Shown here piece by piece: positions 1 to 8,686 of a stretch of 47,839 nt of DNA. Source of the DNA: Chitinophagia bacterium. GTDB taxonomy: Bacteria > Bacteroidota > Bacteroidia > Chitinophagales > Chitinophagaceae. A program made the translations under genes and the position numbers. Location: contig JAJPJP010000274.1 in assembly GCA_021324175.1 (NCBI GenBank), forward strand, positions 1 through 47,839. Direction: 5' to 3'. The notes beneath the pieces are model-generated. The model did not search any database. It saw only the letters and a list, made by a program, of their open reading frames with translations, and had not been told where the DNA came from. Positions within the stretch are counted from its first letter, which is position 1. Every line of letters begins with the position of its first letter.

Positions 1-75
1 GGTTTTGACATGCCCATTAACCACAAATTCTATTCTACTTTTAATTCCCACCTGCTCTTTTTATCTACATATGTG

Positions 76-107
76 AAAGAGGCTGCCTCTTTTGAGACAG
101 CCTCTTT
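76..107 (-). terminator. Hairpin terminator of the small exported-protein gene
   Basis: A perfect 10-bp inverted repeat (AAAGAGGCTG at 76-85, CAGCCTCTTT at 98-107) encloses a 12-nt loop. It lies 37 nt after the stop codon of the minus-strand gene 145-459. The stem ends in a run of Ts on that strand but no long U tract follows, so the strength is uncertain. Hairpins of this AGAGGCTG type are common behind Bacteroidota genes. Confidence 0.6.
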
Positions 108-144
108 GTACGTTGGAATTTTCATTTCCCAACTGAACCATAGC

Positions 145-459
145 TCATTTTTCCAATTTGATTTCGCCAGCATCGGTCGCTTTGCCATCGGAAACTTCGA
201 TATTATCTTTCGAAGCATTACGATATGGTGGCTTAGCCTCAATAATTACCTTGTAAGTGCCCGGTTTGACATTGGTTATTTCAAACGACCCGCTCACAAT
301 ATCTGCCTTTAACGTATCAGTCGACGATTCTGCCCATGCGCGAACTGCGCCATCCGCCGGTGATACCATTCCCTTTATCGAGCCCGTTTGTAACCTGACA
401 AAGGCGCTCAATAATAATCCAACTACTAATGCCGCAAAGACTTTTCCTGAAACCTTCAT
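145..459 (-). CDS. Small exported protein with carboxypeptidase-regulatory-like (CNA-B type) fold
   Basis: Predicted 104-residue secreted or periplasmic protein. The ATG at 459 was chosen because it gives a clean signal peptide (MKVSGKVFAALVVGLLLSAF) and because the frame upstream of it does not look like protein. The mature part begins GSIKGMVSPADGA and contains GSFEITNVKPGTYKVIIEA, the pattern of carboxypeptidase-regulatory-like beta-sandwich domains, in which a default value is followed by a PGxY turn. In Bacteroidota such domains sit at the N-terminus of many surface proteins, but here the domain stands alone, so the specific role is unknown. A hairpin follows the stop. It diverges from the O-methyltransferase gene. 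Confidence 0.75.
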   Translation of the reverse strand: MKVSGKVFAALVVGLLLSAFVRLQTGSIKGMVSPADGAVRAWAESSTDTLKADIVSGSFEITNVKPGTYKVIIEAKPPYRNASKDNIEVSDGKATDAGEIKLEK

Positions 460-629
460 AAAAAAAGTTTGAATAGGTGATAAATTAAATTTCAAGCGAA
501 CTGACAAAAATGTTATGTATGATAATCCACGCTTTAAAGGGAGGAGCATTCATCAAAAACAACTACTGTGCCACAAATTTTTGAATCGCAATCAGTTGTG
601 TAAATTATTCCACAGGGACAGACGCAATC

Positions 630-658
630 TTGATGCACAATTGAATCCATTATCTTTA
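630..658 (+). promoter_or_regulatory. Possible promoter of the O-methyltransferase gene
   Basis: TTG at 630-632 is followed, 18 nt later, by TATCTTTA at 651-658, one base off the Bacteroidota -7 consensus TAnnTTTG. The start codon is at 677, giving a short leader. This is a match by eye only. Confidence 0.35.
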
Positions 659-673
659 CTTGTTTGGTTTTAA

Positions 674-1348
<675 letters not shown>

Positions 1349-1355
1349 CCGATGA

Positions 1356-1374
1356 TTTAAGCGTCAGGCTTAAA
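1356..1374 (+). terminator. Weak hairpin after the O-methyltransferase gene
   Basis: A 7-bp stem (TTTAAGC/GCTTAAA) with a 5-nt loop begins 7 nt after the stop codon. It is followed by A-rich rather than T-rich sequence, so intrinsic termination on this strand is doubtful. Confidence 0.3.
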
Positions 1375-1531
1375 GAAAAAGCCTCAGCCAATCGAATTAA
1401 ACGGAAAATCTTATTGCTCAACGAACATTATATTGGCAAGATTTTAATAACCGAATGTCCAAAATAAGTTGCTCGATGACACGTTTATCAGGTATTCTTT
1501 AAATTCCGATATTTACTATCATATATGCGTT

Positions 1532-2236
1532 ATGATCAATTTTAAATTTGTCCTGCCTGCAATACTCGCTGGCATTGGAATATTTTCCGCATGCAAGGAT
1601 ACAGATACCAAGGCAGTTCCGTTAATTCAAGATAGTACAACTGGAGCCGGCTCCGGTTCCGGCAGCGGTAAATCGGGAACCGATTCATCCGGGTCTTCCT
1701 CCGAACATCAAATAAAAAATCCGACCACTGCAATAGACTCTGTCGCAACAAAGGGGAAACACACCGCAGACAGCATCAAAACAAGAATTGCGGCAAGGTC
1801 AGTGAAAAAAAAGTCAATTGTAAAGGACAGTAGCCTTTTATCTGAGGATGACAATGCGCTTGCAGCAAAGAAAGCAAAAATTTCTTCGGCCGATAATACG
1901 CGTGTGGAATCGAATACCGGCACCCTTGCGGCCAAACCTTTTGTTTCAAAATACGGAACCTTACCTAGAAATATCACAACTGACAATATAAGCGAATTTT
2001 TGATTGCTTTTCAGGATAAGACTATCCCAATTAAAATATACTTTAATGCTGACCCTGATGCTGACATGCAAAATGTGAAATCGCAAATTGCAAAAGTGCT
2101 GAAGAAATCCGGATATTCGAATATTGCTGATCAGTCGCTGACGTTGCATCCGATGCATGTTCCAAAGGACATACATTACGAATTACAGCATGATGGGTCG
2201 GTCATTATTTGGATACCTCCCGCCAGCGTTGAGTAA
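1532..2236 (+). CDS. Hypothetical lipoprotein with Gly/Ser-rich linker
   Basis: No family recognised. The ATG at 1532 gives a lipoprotein signal peptide (MINFKFVLPAILAGIGIFSAC) with the lipidated Cys at residue 21, so the product is probably anchored in the outer or inner membrane. After the Cys comes a low-complexity region rich in G, S, D and T, including a (SG)n tract, then a Lys/Ser/Ala-rich stretch. A compact C-terminal domain of about 80 residues follows (from NISEFLIAFQDKTIPIKIYF to the end), with alternating hydrophobic residues and the tail VIIWIPPASVE. The linker suggests a tethered C-terminal domain reaching into the periplasm. It is convergent with the SDR gene. Confidence 0.65.
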   Translation: MINFKFVLPAILAGIGIFSACKDTDTKAVPLIQDSTTGAGSGSGSGKSGTDSSGSSSEHQIKNPTTAIDSVATKGKHTADSIKTRIAARSVKKKSIVKDSSLLSEDDNALAAKKAKISSADNTRVESNTGTLAAKPFVSKYGTLPRNITTDNISEFLIAFQDKTIPIKIYFNADPDADMQNVKSQIAKVLKKSGYSNIADQSLTLHPMHVPKDIHYELQHDGSVIIWIPPASVE

Positions 2237-2269
2237 AATAGTCTGGCCCAACCAACTGTCGGTGTCCGT

Positions 2270-3025
2270 TCAATAAGTCGCCCTGCCACCTGAAATGTCG
2301 AAAACGAAACCCGTCGAGAAGCTATTTTCATCAGACACAATAAAGCAAGTCATCGCTGCGACTTCTTGCACATTGCCAATGCGCTGCATGGGAATTTTTG
2401 ATAACATATATTGAAGTTGTTCGGCCGATGTCTCCCGGTTCATCGGCGTTTGTATTACTGCAGGCGCAAGTCCATTTATGGTAATTCCTGTTGTCGCATA
2501 TTCCTTTGCAATGCCTTTGACGAGACCAATCACACCGGCTTTGGTAGATGAATAGCCGACCATGCCCGGATTTCCTTCTTTCCCGGCTATGGAAGCGATA
2601 AGCAGGACGCGACCCTTTCCAGTCTTCTCCATGGAGAGCAAAGCATATTTGGCGGCAAGGAAAGTTCCTTTCAGATTAACGTGGTAAACATGATCAAAAT
2701 CAGCAGTGGAATAATTAGTGATTTTGGTACTTGTCGGACCAACAATCCCTGCAGCATGAACCAGGATGCCAATAGGACCTTTTTGAACCTCTATTCTCTG
2801 GAAAACAGATGCCATTTGACCTTCGTCGCTAACGTCAACAGAATAACCGTCGACATCAAGGCCCATGGCTGCAAGCTTAACGACTGTCCCTTTAAGTACG
2901 GTTTCGTTGACGTCCAATAGCGAAAGTTTGGCGCCTTCCTGGCCAAGGCGAAGTGCGACTGCCTCTCCAATTCCCATTGCGGCTCCGGTCACGACTGCAT
3001 GTTTTTCTGAAAATCTTAGTGTCAC
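2270..3025 (-). CDS. Short-chain dehydrogenase/reductase (SDR)
   Basis: Cytoplasmic NAD(P)-dependent oxidoreductase of 251 residues, the classical SDR length. The nucleotide-binding TGxxxGIG motif is at 13-20. Asp38 at the end of beta-2 favours NAD(H) over NADP(H). HAAG at 90-93 replaces the usual NNAG. The catalytic set is N117, S145 and YxxxK with Y158 and K162. The C-terminus (FVFDISGGRATY) resembles 3-oxoacyl-ACP reductase or sugar/alcohol dehydrogenase SDRs. Substrate unknown. The start is a GTG; no upstream ATG is available before the conserved nucleotide-binding strand. It diverges from a sugar-kinase gene, which makes sugar metabolism plausible but unproven. Confidence 0.88.
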   Translation of the reverse strand: MTLRFSEKHAVVTGAAMGIGEAVALRLGQEGAKLSLLDVNETVLKGTVVKLAAMGLDVDGYSVDVSDEGQMASVFQRIEVQKGPIGILVHAAGIVGPTSTKITNYSTADFDHVYHVNLKGTFLAAKYALLSMEKTGKGRVLLIASIAGKEGNPGMVGYSSTKAGVIGLVKGIAKEYATTGITINGLAPAVIQTPMNRETSAEQLQYMLSKIPMQRIGNVQEVAAMTCFIVSDENSFSTGFVFDISGGRATY

Positions 3026-3384
3026 TTGGTTAATTTGAGTTGCTGAATAGTTTCGTTTTCGTCGTTTTGATGGGCATCAGATACCGATCACAGATGGGTT
3101 AGCTCGCCATATAGATAAATTGGGGTAGAATATGAGAGTTTGAACCCCAATCGTCTAAAAATACGGATAACCCTCCAAAGCATAGTTGGAATAATTGAAG
3201 TGGCTGTCAAAAATTCAGCATTGGGTTCCTAATTTTCGAATTTGATCATTGCGGTGGTTGGGACGATCATAGCTTAAGGGAATCTTTCACCGAATTACCA
3301 TCATTTAAAAAGAACGTTTTTTTGACGAAACCCGGTTTTTTAAGTTTATTTGAGGTAATACATCAAAGGATCAAAGGGAACGGA
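3026..3384. other. Divergent intergenic region between SDR and sugar kinase genes
   Basis: About 360 bases without a supported gene. It must hold the promoters of two divergent genes, but no clear TTTG/TAnnTTTG pair was found. A 21-codon in-frame extension of the kinase lies at its right end and was not accepted as coding because the ATG at 3385 has a purine-rich AAAGGGAA just upstream. Confidence 0.5.
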
Positions 3385-4278
3385 ATGTACGATATCTGCT
3401 GTGTCGGACACATTACATTGGATCGTGTTGTTACTGAACACCAGGTCACGCACATGGCAGGCGGGACGTCATTTTACTTCTCGAATGCAATCTCGAAAAT
3501 GAACCTGCGCTATTTGCTGGTTACGGTCCTGGCCAAAGACGAATTGCATTTTATATCGGACTTACGGGAGCAGGGAGTCGAAGTTGTGGTAGCTGCAATG
3601 TCTCCGTATTCGGTATACTTCGAAAATGATTACACACTGGGGTGGGATCATCGAAAACAGCAGGTTTTACAACTTTCTGATCCTTTCCATGTTGATCAGT
3701 TGAACGGCGTTGATGCTCGCCTTTTTCACCTTGGACCACTTTTGGCCGACGATATTTCCTTAGAAATAATTGAAGTTCTCGCCAAAAGAGGAAAGATTTC
3801 TCTGGATGCCCAAGGCTACTTGCGCAAAGTTAAAGACAAGAAAGTACTCTCGGCCGATTGGTTGGATAAAAAGGAAGCCCTGCGGCATGTCCATATACTT
3901 AAGGCCAACGAATCAGAGATGCATGTACTTACCGGTTGCCAGGATCCGAAGGAGGCTGCGATCAAACTGTTTGAGTGGGGAGTTAGAGAAGTTGTTATTA
4001 CTTTGGGAAAAAAGGGCTCTTTGATTTATAATGGCTTGGAATTCTATAATATTCCGGCCTTTACACCTTCCAATGCGGTAGTTGACGCAACTGGTTGCGG
4101 GGATACTTATATGGCAGGGTATCTGTTTCAAAGAACAAGAAATACTGAGATTCAATTTTCTGGAGAATTTGCCGCGGCGATGGCTACACTGAAAATAGAG
4201 GCTTATGGTCCATTCTCTGGAACCGAAAAGGAAGTCCTGGACCTGTGGAGCGATTCCGAACGAAAGGCCTTCGATTAA
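3385..4278 (+). CDS. PfkB-family carbohydrate (ribokinase-like) kinase
   Basis: ATP-dependent kinase for a sugar or nucleoside, 297 residues. The ATG at 3385 was chosen because MYDICCVGHITLD starts the ribokinase fold directly and AAAGGGAA precedes it. Features include the N-terminal GGTSFYFSNAI segment, equivalent to the substrate-binding GG motif, LKANESEM before the ATP site, and the PfkB signature DATGCGDTYMAGY with the catalytic base Asp240 in the GCGD anion hole. The lid region is short, as in fructokinase/ribokinase homologues. The substrate cannot be told from sequence. No transporter or isomerase adjoins it. Confidence 0.85.
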   Translation: MYDICCVGHITLDRVVTEHQVTHMAGGTSFYFSNAISKMNLRYLLVTVLAKDELHFISDLREQGVEVVVAAMSPYSVYFENDYTLGWDHRKQQVLQLSDPFHVDQLNGVDARLFHLGPLLADDISLEIIEVLAKRGKISLDAQGYLRKVKDKKVLSADWLDKKEALRHVHILKANESEMHVLTGCQDPKEAAIKLFEWGVREVVITLGKKGSLIYNGLEFYNIPAFTPSNAVVDATGCGDTYMAGYLFQRTRNTEIQFSGEFAAAMATLKIEAYGPFSGTEKEVLDLWSDSERKAFD

Positions 4279-4447
4279 AGCCTGACCTGCCTGTGGTTAA
4301 GTTATCATGAGTCCGTCCACGCATTCAGGCATGGTTCATGTTCATAAATAAGCTAAGCCGCGGTGATTTAGGACTGGCAGATAATTGTTGCTGTGCAATT
4401 GGCAGACCGCCATTTTAATAAGTTTTAAATCCTTCTAAAATTCTTTT

Positions 4448-5224
4448 ATGCGTTCTATATGGACAGGTGCTATTGGATTTGGCCTCGTGAATATTCCAAT
4501 CAAAATATTCAGCGCCACTAGTGAAAGTAACCTCGATTTGGAAATGCTTGACAAAAAGGACCATGCTAACATTCATTTTATGCGTGTCAACGCAAAAACT
4601 GGGAAGGAGGTAAAGTGGGAAAATATCGTAAAAGGTTATAAGATTGATGATGAATATGTGATATTGACCGACAAAGATTTCGAAGCTGCGGGGGCGAAAA
4701 AAACCAAATTGATTGAAATATCAGAATTCGTTCAAAAGGAGGAAATTGATAGTATGTTCTACGAGACACCTTACTATCTCGAACCCGAAAAATCCGGAGT
4801 CCGCGCTTACGCGCTTTTGCGAGAAGCTTTAGTCAAAACAGGCAAGGCTGCCGTTGCGACATTTGTGATGAGGAACAAGGAAACGCTGGCGATCCTTTGG
4901 GCGAATGAAGACGTTATTATATTGAATAGGATTCGATTTGCCCAGGAAATTCGATCGACGAATGAATTGGATCTTCCAAAGAAGTCCGAAATCAAATCCG
5001 GAGAGCTCAAAATGGCAATTACGTTGATTGATCAACTTTCCGGAAAATTTGATATAAGCAGTTATAAAGACACGTACGCCGACCAACTGCTCAAAATAAT
5101 TAAGGCAAAATCTAAGGGAGTAAGACCCGCAATACCCCATTTGCGTATAGTTCACAGTCGCTCAACTGACTTGATGTCACAATTAAAAGCGAGTTTAAAG
5201 GGAAAAGCCAAGAGAGCTTCTTAA
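4448..5224 (+). CDS. ku: Bacterial Ku protein (non-homologous end joining)
   Basis: Homodimeric ring protein that binds double-strand DNA ends and recruits the ligase LigD. The N-terminus [21 protein letters not shown] is diagnostic of bacterial Ku, followed by the core beta-barrel. [17 protein letters not shown] and [20 protein letters not shown] are further family landmarks. At 258 residues it is near the usual bacterial length, with a short basic C-terminal tail ([10 protein letters not shown]) of the kind that contacts DNA or LigD. LigD is not in the window, so the partner must be elsewhere or absent. Neighbours are small stress-type genes. A hairpin overlaps the stop codon. Confidence 0.95.
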   Translation: MRSIWTGAIGFGLVNIPIKIFSATSESNLDLEMLDKKDHANIHFMRVNAKTGKEVKWENIVKGYKIDDEYVILTDKDFEAAGAKKTKLIEISEFVQKEEIDSMFYETPYYLEPEKSGVRAYALLREALVKTGKAAVATFVMRNKETLAILWANEDVIILNRIRFAQEIRSTNELDLPKKSEIKSGELKMAITLIDQLSGKFDISSYKDTYADQLLKIIKAKSKGVRPAIPHLRIVHSRSTDLMSQLKASLKGKAKRAS

Positions 5225-5240
5225 ACCTGGAATGCAGGTT
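5224..5240 (+). terminator. Putative terminator of ku
   Basis: AACCTG (5224-5229) and CAGGTT (5235-5240) form a 6-bp stem with loop GAATG, followed by ATTTTC. It starts at the last base of the ku stop codon. The stem is short. Confidence 0.45.
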
Positions 5241-5301
5241 ATTTTCACATTTCTGATCTTTTTGACATTTTAATAGCGAAAGGAAAGGCCAAGCATGAGT
5301 C

Positions 5302-5315
5302 AGGCAGGTTTTTTG
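5302..5315 (+). repeat. Short dispersed repeat AGGCAGGTTTTTTG, copy 1
   Basis: The 14-mer AGGCAGGTTTTTTG occurs here and again at 6805-6818, both in gaps between small genes. A near-exact inverted copy is at 6682-6695. The G-rich run followed by six Ts could serve as the 3' half of a terminator. Confidence 0.4.
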
Positions 5316-5344
5316 AATGGGCAATGTTGAGACATAGATAAAAA

Positions 5345-5887
5345 ATGACTTTTATGGATATAGTTGAAATAGTTCAAAAAAATCTCGGTTATCCTCCGGT
5401 CAAAAAAATCGATCCAAATACATCTGAGCCCGTGGACAAAGAGGAAAAGTATGAAGCAGGATCGTTAGCGCAGGCTGCCATACCCGTAACCCTAATCGGT
5501 ATCTTAAATTATATGGAGCTCAAATTGAAGACGGTAAATGAGCTCTCAGATCGGCATCCGGCTCAGGTACAGACTTTATTTGAAAAAAATTACGATGAAA
5601 TTATTGCACACGTTGCAAGGTATTCAGGAACAACCGAATTTCAGGTCACTCAGGAAATGAATTTTATCCTCAAAGAAGCAATGCGAGTCATCCTCGAAAT
5701 TAAGAAAACGACTTCGCTGTCAGCTCATGAGTTCGTGGTTGCTAGCCGTGCTGCTTCAGTATTATATTTGCCGGCTTCGCTCCATCTGGGCACGCTTCTT
5801 GGCGATAATCACATTGATGACAATACAACGAAGATGGAAGGTCCTATCAGTTCAGTCATGCATAGCCTTGAAAACAAATTTAAGTAA
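5345..5887 (+). CDS. Conserved-looking hypothetical protein
   Basis: Family not recognised. The 180-residue soluble protein has no signal peptide and no obvious membrane helix. The N-terminus (MDIVEIVQKNLGYPPVKKIDP) is followed by a mostly helical body, with a Gly/Ala-rich segment near residues 40-55 (AGSLAQAAIPVTLIGILNYM) and charged helices with E, K and R. The start may be the listed ATG or the ATG three codons later. It lies 120 bases after ku and in the same direction, but the ku hairpin lies between them. A link with end joining or stress is suggested only by position. Confidence 0.6.
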   Translation: MTFMDIVEIVQKNLGYPPVKKIDPNTSEPVDKEEKYEAGSLAQAAIPVTLIGILNYMELKLKTVNELSDRHPAQVQTLFEKNYDEIIAHVARYSGTTEFQVTQEMNFILKEAMRVILEIKKTTSLSAHEFVVASRAASVLYLPASLHLGTLLGDNHIDDNTTKMEGPISSVMHSLENKFK

Positions 5888-5955
5888 CTCTGATGCGTGC
5901 GCGATAAAGAAAAAGGGTTTCAGGCTTAATAATTTAATTTCGTTATCTAAACCTG

Positions 5956-6213
5956 TTAGTGTCGACAATCGCATAATTCCGTTATGTCAATTCGTTCAAG
6001 ATAAGGATCCAGGAACCGCGGATCTTCAAAAATTCTCATTCTTTTGTAGGTGAGTTTCATCGTGTCAAATGTCAACTCCACGTAAAAGCCTTCTATCTGG
6101 AATAATGCCATAGCATAGATCCCAGAACTAAGTTGTCCAATTAGAACCCCCTTTGATTCTATCATTTGCATTTGATCGAACTCGTCTAGAACTCTAAATT
6201 CTCGTATTCTCAT
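5956..6213 (-). CDS. Small hypothetical protein (85 aa)
   Basis: An 85-residue soluble protein beginning MRIREFRVLDEFDQMQMIE and ending DPYLERIDITEL, with beta-type central segments (GVLIGQLSSGIYAMALFQIEGFYVEL). The composition is balanced and the frame uninterrupted, and I recall similar small proteins (VLIG followed by FYVE and PYLEKIDI) in Chitinophagaceae genomes, but no function is known. It is convergent with the 5345-5887 gene. It may be transcribed with nothing else, since the holin-like gene upstream ends 83 bases away on the same strand. Confidence 0.6.
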   Translation of the reverse strand: MRIREFRVLDEFDQMQMIESKGVLIGQLSSGIYAMALFQIEGFYVELTFDTMKLTYKRMRIFEDPRFLDPYLERIDITELCDCRH

Positions 6214-6296
6214 ATCGACAAACTATTTTACCCCTCTTTATACAATTCCAAACCTTATGCCAGCCATGCTGCCTTGGCCAAACAGAATGACGGATT

Positions 6297-6638
6297 TTAT
6301 TCCAATATTTTCTTTATAACTGCATTTTGAGCGGGCCCTTTTAATAGCTGTTTTCGAGTTAGGTACAACAGGAGACAGATTAAACCCCAGAGCGCTGCAA
6401 TGATAAAGCAGCCAAGCTCTAAGCTGCCGGTTAGCCGGCGCAAAAGCAGGCAGCATGCTGCACTCAGAAAAATAATAAAAATCAGTCCCGCTACAATAAT
6501 CACAGTTGATGCAAAAAGCGAAGAAATGATATCGGATGACTTATCGACGGATTTGAGCTTTATCGCTTCAATTTCGGTCTTTAGACAGTCTTCCGCGTCT
6601 TTCACTAGCATTTTTACATTATTTGCTTGGCTGATCAT
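6297..6638 (-). CDS. Holin-X/phage_holin_3_6-like small membrane protein
   Basis: A 113-residue protein. The ATG at 6638 (MISQANNVKMLVKDAEDCLK) was chosen over an upstream start that would add an unlikely leader. Layout: an amphipathic N-terminal helix rich in D, E and K, then two membrane helices (about residues 41-65, STVIIVAGLIFIIFLSAACCLL, and 75-95), and a basic tail. This matches the PF07332-type putative holin/stress membrane proteins that Bacteroidota carry outside prophages. No phage genes are nearby, so a housekeeping or stress membrane role is more likely than lysis. Confidence 0.6.
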   Translation of the reverse strand: MISQANNVKMLVKDAEDCLKTEIEAIKLKSVDKSSDIISSLFASTVIIVAGLIFIIFLSAACCLLLRRLTGSLELGCFIIAALWGLICLLLYLTRKQLLKGPAQNAVIKKILE

Positions 6639-6979
6639 GTCCAATAAATTAAGTTCTATGATGTAATATAATGTGCAAATCAAAAAGCCTGCCTATCAAA
6701 AGAACCAACCTTCCCAAAACCTGAAAACGTTTTTGTCGCTTCCCAAATTCCTCATTTCAATTAAGTTTTTCCACGAAGCCTGATAAGAGGTCGCCGCCAG
6801 GTTTAGGCAGGTTTTTTGGGATATGATCACTGAATCGGGTTGCAAAGGCTCAGCCAGCATGAAAAACAAATTATATAACCGAGACTGTCCTGCATCAGGC
6901 CGAACCGGAAGCCTCGGGTTGATTTGATAATAACGTCATGTGTATCTCCTTCATAGGAGGCTAAATTGGAAGGTTTACG
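6639..6979. other. Divergent intergenic region with inverted repeat
   Basis: About 340 bases between the holin-like and DUF1328 genes, with no supported ORF. It carries AAAAAGCCTGCCTA (6682-6695) and TAGGCAGGTTTTTT (6804-6817). These are complementary at 13 of 14 positions, and the one mismatch becomes a G-U pair in RNA. Near the right end is a GGAGG (6956-6960) before the DUF1328 gene. Confidence 0.45.
6805..6818 (+). repeat. Short dispersed repeat AGGCAGGTTTTTTG, copy 2
   Basis: Identical to the 14-mer at 5302-5315 and inverted relative to 6682-6695. Followed by GGGATATG. Confidence 0.4.
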
Positions 6980-7147
6980 ATGTTTGTATGGTCTGTTATA
7001 TTTCTTGTTTTTGCGATTATAGCCGGCATATTTGGGTTTTTAAGCATTGCAGAAAGTGTTGCTCACATTGCTAAAATTCTTTTTTTCATTTTTGTGACGC
7101 TATTTGTACTGTCGCTCATATTTGGCAAAAAAAGCACCGATGTTTGA
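6980..7147 (+). CDS. DUF1328 family small membrane protein (55 aa)
   Basis: A 55-codon gene found by direct reading. The translation starts MFVWSVIFLVFAIIAGIFGF, continues through SIAESVAHIAKILFFIFVTLFVL, and ends SLIFGKKSTDV. Two hydrophobic helices joined by a short AGIFGF..IAxxxAxIAK segment are the hallmark of DUF1328 (YtjA-like) proteins, which are 50-60 residues long and found in the inner membrane of many stress-tolerant bacteria; their function is unknown. GGAAGG lies 5 nt upstream of the ATG and GGAGG further up. It is followed 146 bases later by yihY in the same direction. Confidence 0.85.
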   Translation: MFVWSVIFLVFAIIAGIFGFLSIAESVAHIAKILFFIFVTLFVLSLIFGKKSTDV

Positions 7148-7293
7148 GAAACGATGGATTTGTCTGGGCGGGCTGTCCATGGCTTCTAAAAAGAGCATTC
7201 CGCCCATAACTTCAAAGTCATCGCAGATCGACGCAATTCCGCGGCCGAAAAGGGATTTTGAAATGTCAGAACAGGAGTCACCAATAGAGACAA

Positions 7294-8211
7294 ATGATCA
7301 GGAAAAGGATAAAATTGTTTTGGAATCACATTAAGAGGGCTTTCCGGTTATTTAATAATGATAATGGACTGACCCTAAGCGCGTCACTTTCTTACTATAC
7401 CGTATTTTCGATCGCGCCTTTTTTGATTGTTATTATCTCATTTGCGGGTTTTTTTTACGGCGACCAGGCAGTGGAAGGCAAAGTATATACTCAAATTAGC
7501 GGATTGGTTGGTAAAAATGCTGCTCTTCAAATTCAAGAAATTATACAGAATATTCAAAACACCCACCACAGCCTGCTGGGAGCGATCCTCGGATTTCTGC
7601 TATTAATTGTTGGTGCATCAAGCGTCTTTTCAGAAATTCAAAGTTCGATTAACTTTATTTGGAAAGTCAATATCGGATCACGGGGGAAAGGGTTGATTAT
7701 TTTTTTTCGTAACAAACTCCTGTCATTCTCACTTATCGCCGGAGTCGCTTTTATCTTGCTCGTTTCGCTTTTGGTAAATGCGCTTGTAGATGTACTTAGT
7801 GAGAGATTGAAACAGCATTTCCCGCCGTACATTATCAAAACCTTTTATTTCATTAACGTCACGTTCATTTTTATTACTATCACTTTATTGTTTGCGATTA
7901 TATTTAAAATTCTCCCATCCGCGGCAATCAGCTGGAGGATCGCCATCGCTGGTGCCTCTTTCACGTCCGTTCTGTTTCTCGTTGGAAAATTGCTGATTGG
8001 GTTTTACCTGGGGAACTCAAGCGTCGGGGAAACTTACGGTACAACCGCCGCTATACTGATATTTATGTTGTGGGTATACTATTCTTCAATTATCCTTTAT
8101 TTCGGTGCATCGTTTACAAAGGTCTTGATTGATTCAGATGGAATCATTCTTCATAAAAAGGCAAAATATAAACAAAGTGTCAAGTCGAAATCTGGTGCAG
8201 GTATGCCTTAG
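7294..8211 (+). CDS. yihY: YihY/virulence factor BrkB family membrane protein
   Basis: A 305-residue inner-membrane protein with six predicted helices. The conserved N-terminal signature LTLSASLSYYTVFSIAPFLIV and the later SSVFSEIQSSINFIW, ISWRIAIAGASFTSVLF and YGTTAAILIFMLWVYYSS segments identify the BrkB/YihY family. The family was once annotated as ribonuclease BN, but that assignment is no longer accepted for YihY; transport or flippase-like roles have been proposed. The C-terminus is a short basic tail. Its stop codon interlocks with that of the DUF3606 gene on the other strand through TTAG at 8208-8211. Confidence 0.92.
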   Translation: MIRKRIKLFWNHIKRAFRLFNNDNGLTLSASLSYYTVFSIAPFLIVIISFAGFFYGDQAVEGKVYTQISGLVGKNAALQIQEIIQNIQNTHHSLLGAILGFLLLIVGASSVFSEIQSSINFIWKVNIGSRGKGLIIFFRNKLLSFSLIAGVAFILLVSLLVNALVDVLSERLKQHFPPYIIKTFYFINVTFIFITITLLFAIIFKILPSAAISWRIAIAGASFTSVLFLVGKLLIGFYLGNSSVGETYGTTAAILIFMLWVYYSSIILYFGASFTKVLIDSDGIILHKKAKYKQSVKSKSGAGMP

Positions 8212-8408
8212 GATCTTACCGTTGGTAAACCGTGAAATCCGTATTTTTCGAGATAATCAGCAATCATGCTTACGCTGGTGCTTTTTGTACCAATCATTGC
8301 CGCCAATAACTGGTGGGCCGAAATTTCCCAGCGTTTAGTCCAATATGTGATATCATCGGGTCTGTTTATGTTCACCCGAGTTTTTTTAATTCTTTTGCCG
8401 GAAATCAT
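8208..8408 (-). CDS. DUF3606 domain protein (66 aa)
   Basis: Small cytoplasmic protein. The pattern RVNINRPDDITYWTKRWEIS, then HQLLAAMIGTKSTSVSMIADYL, matches the DUF3606 layout (R-I-N-x-x-x-x-x-E/D-V-x-Y-W-T, followed by a helix ending V-x-x-Y-L) that is widespread in soil bacteria, with unknown function. The ATG at 8408 begins just before the domain; the longer upstream frame is low in protein character. Its last four bases overlap the yihY stop. Confidence 0.8.
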   Translation of the reverse strand: MISGKRIKKTRVNINRPDDITYWTKRWEISAHQLLAAMIGTKSTSVSMIADYLEKYGFHGLPTVRS

Positions 8409-8686
8409 GGTTAAATCGTTTTTAGGTAAAGTTTTATAAATTGAAGTCTTCCAAAAATATGCCACCCTCAAACCAGCACTTGATCGAAAGAAAAAACAGT
8501 TTTTCGACTTAAGCGATTGAATGTTGTGAAAAAAAATCCCCACTTTGTAATTCCCACTATGGCGGATGGTTGCCCGGCCCGATTCCAAATTCACACATTA
8601 GTGGGGTGTTTGTGATTGTTTTTGCCATTTTAACCAAGATCAGTTTTTGGAATAATTTTTATCAGTTTTCAGATAGACTGATCTAT

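Noticed and set aside
6297-6638. Prophage remnant suggested by the holin-like protein
   Set aside because: No other phage gene is near, and this holin-like family is common outside prophages.
7104-7334. Plus-strand ORF of 76 codons between the DUF1328 and yihY genes
   Set aside because: It overlaps the end of DUF1328 and the start of yihY by about 40 bases each, has no recognisable pattern and no better start than internal ATGs at 7140 or 7262. A short real peptide cannot be excluded.
8409-8594. N-terminal extension of the DUF3606 gene
   Set aside because: The extra 62 codons have odd composition and do not belong to the family; the ATG at 8408 starts the domain.
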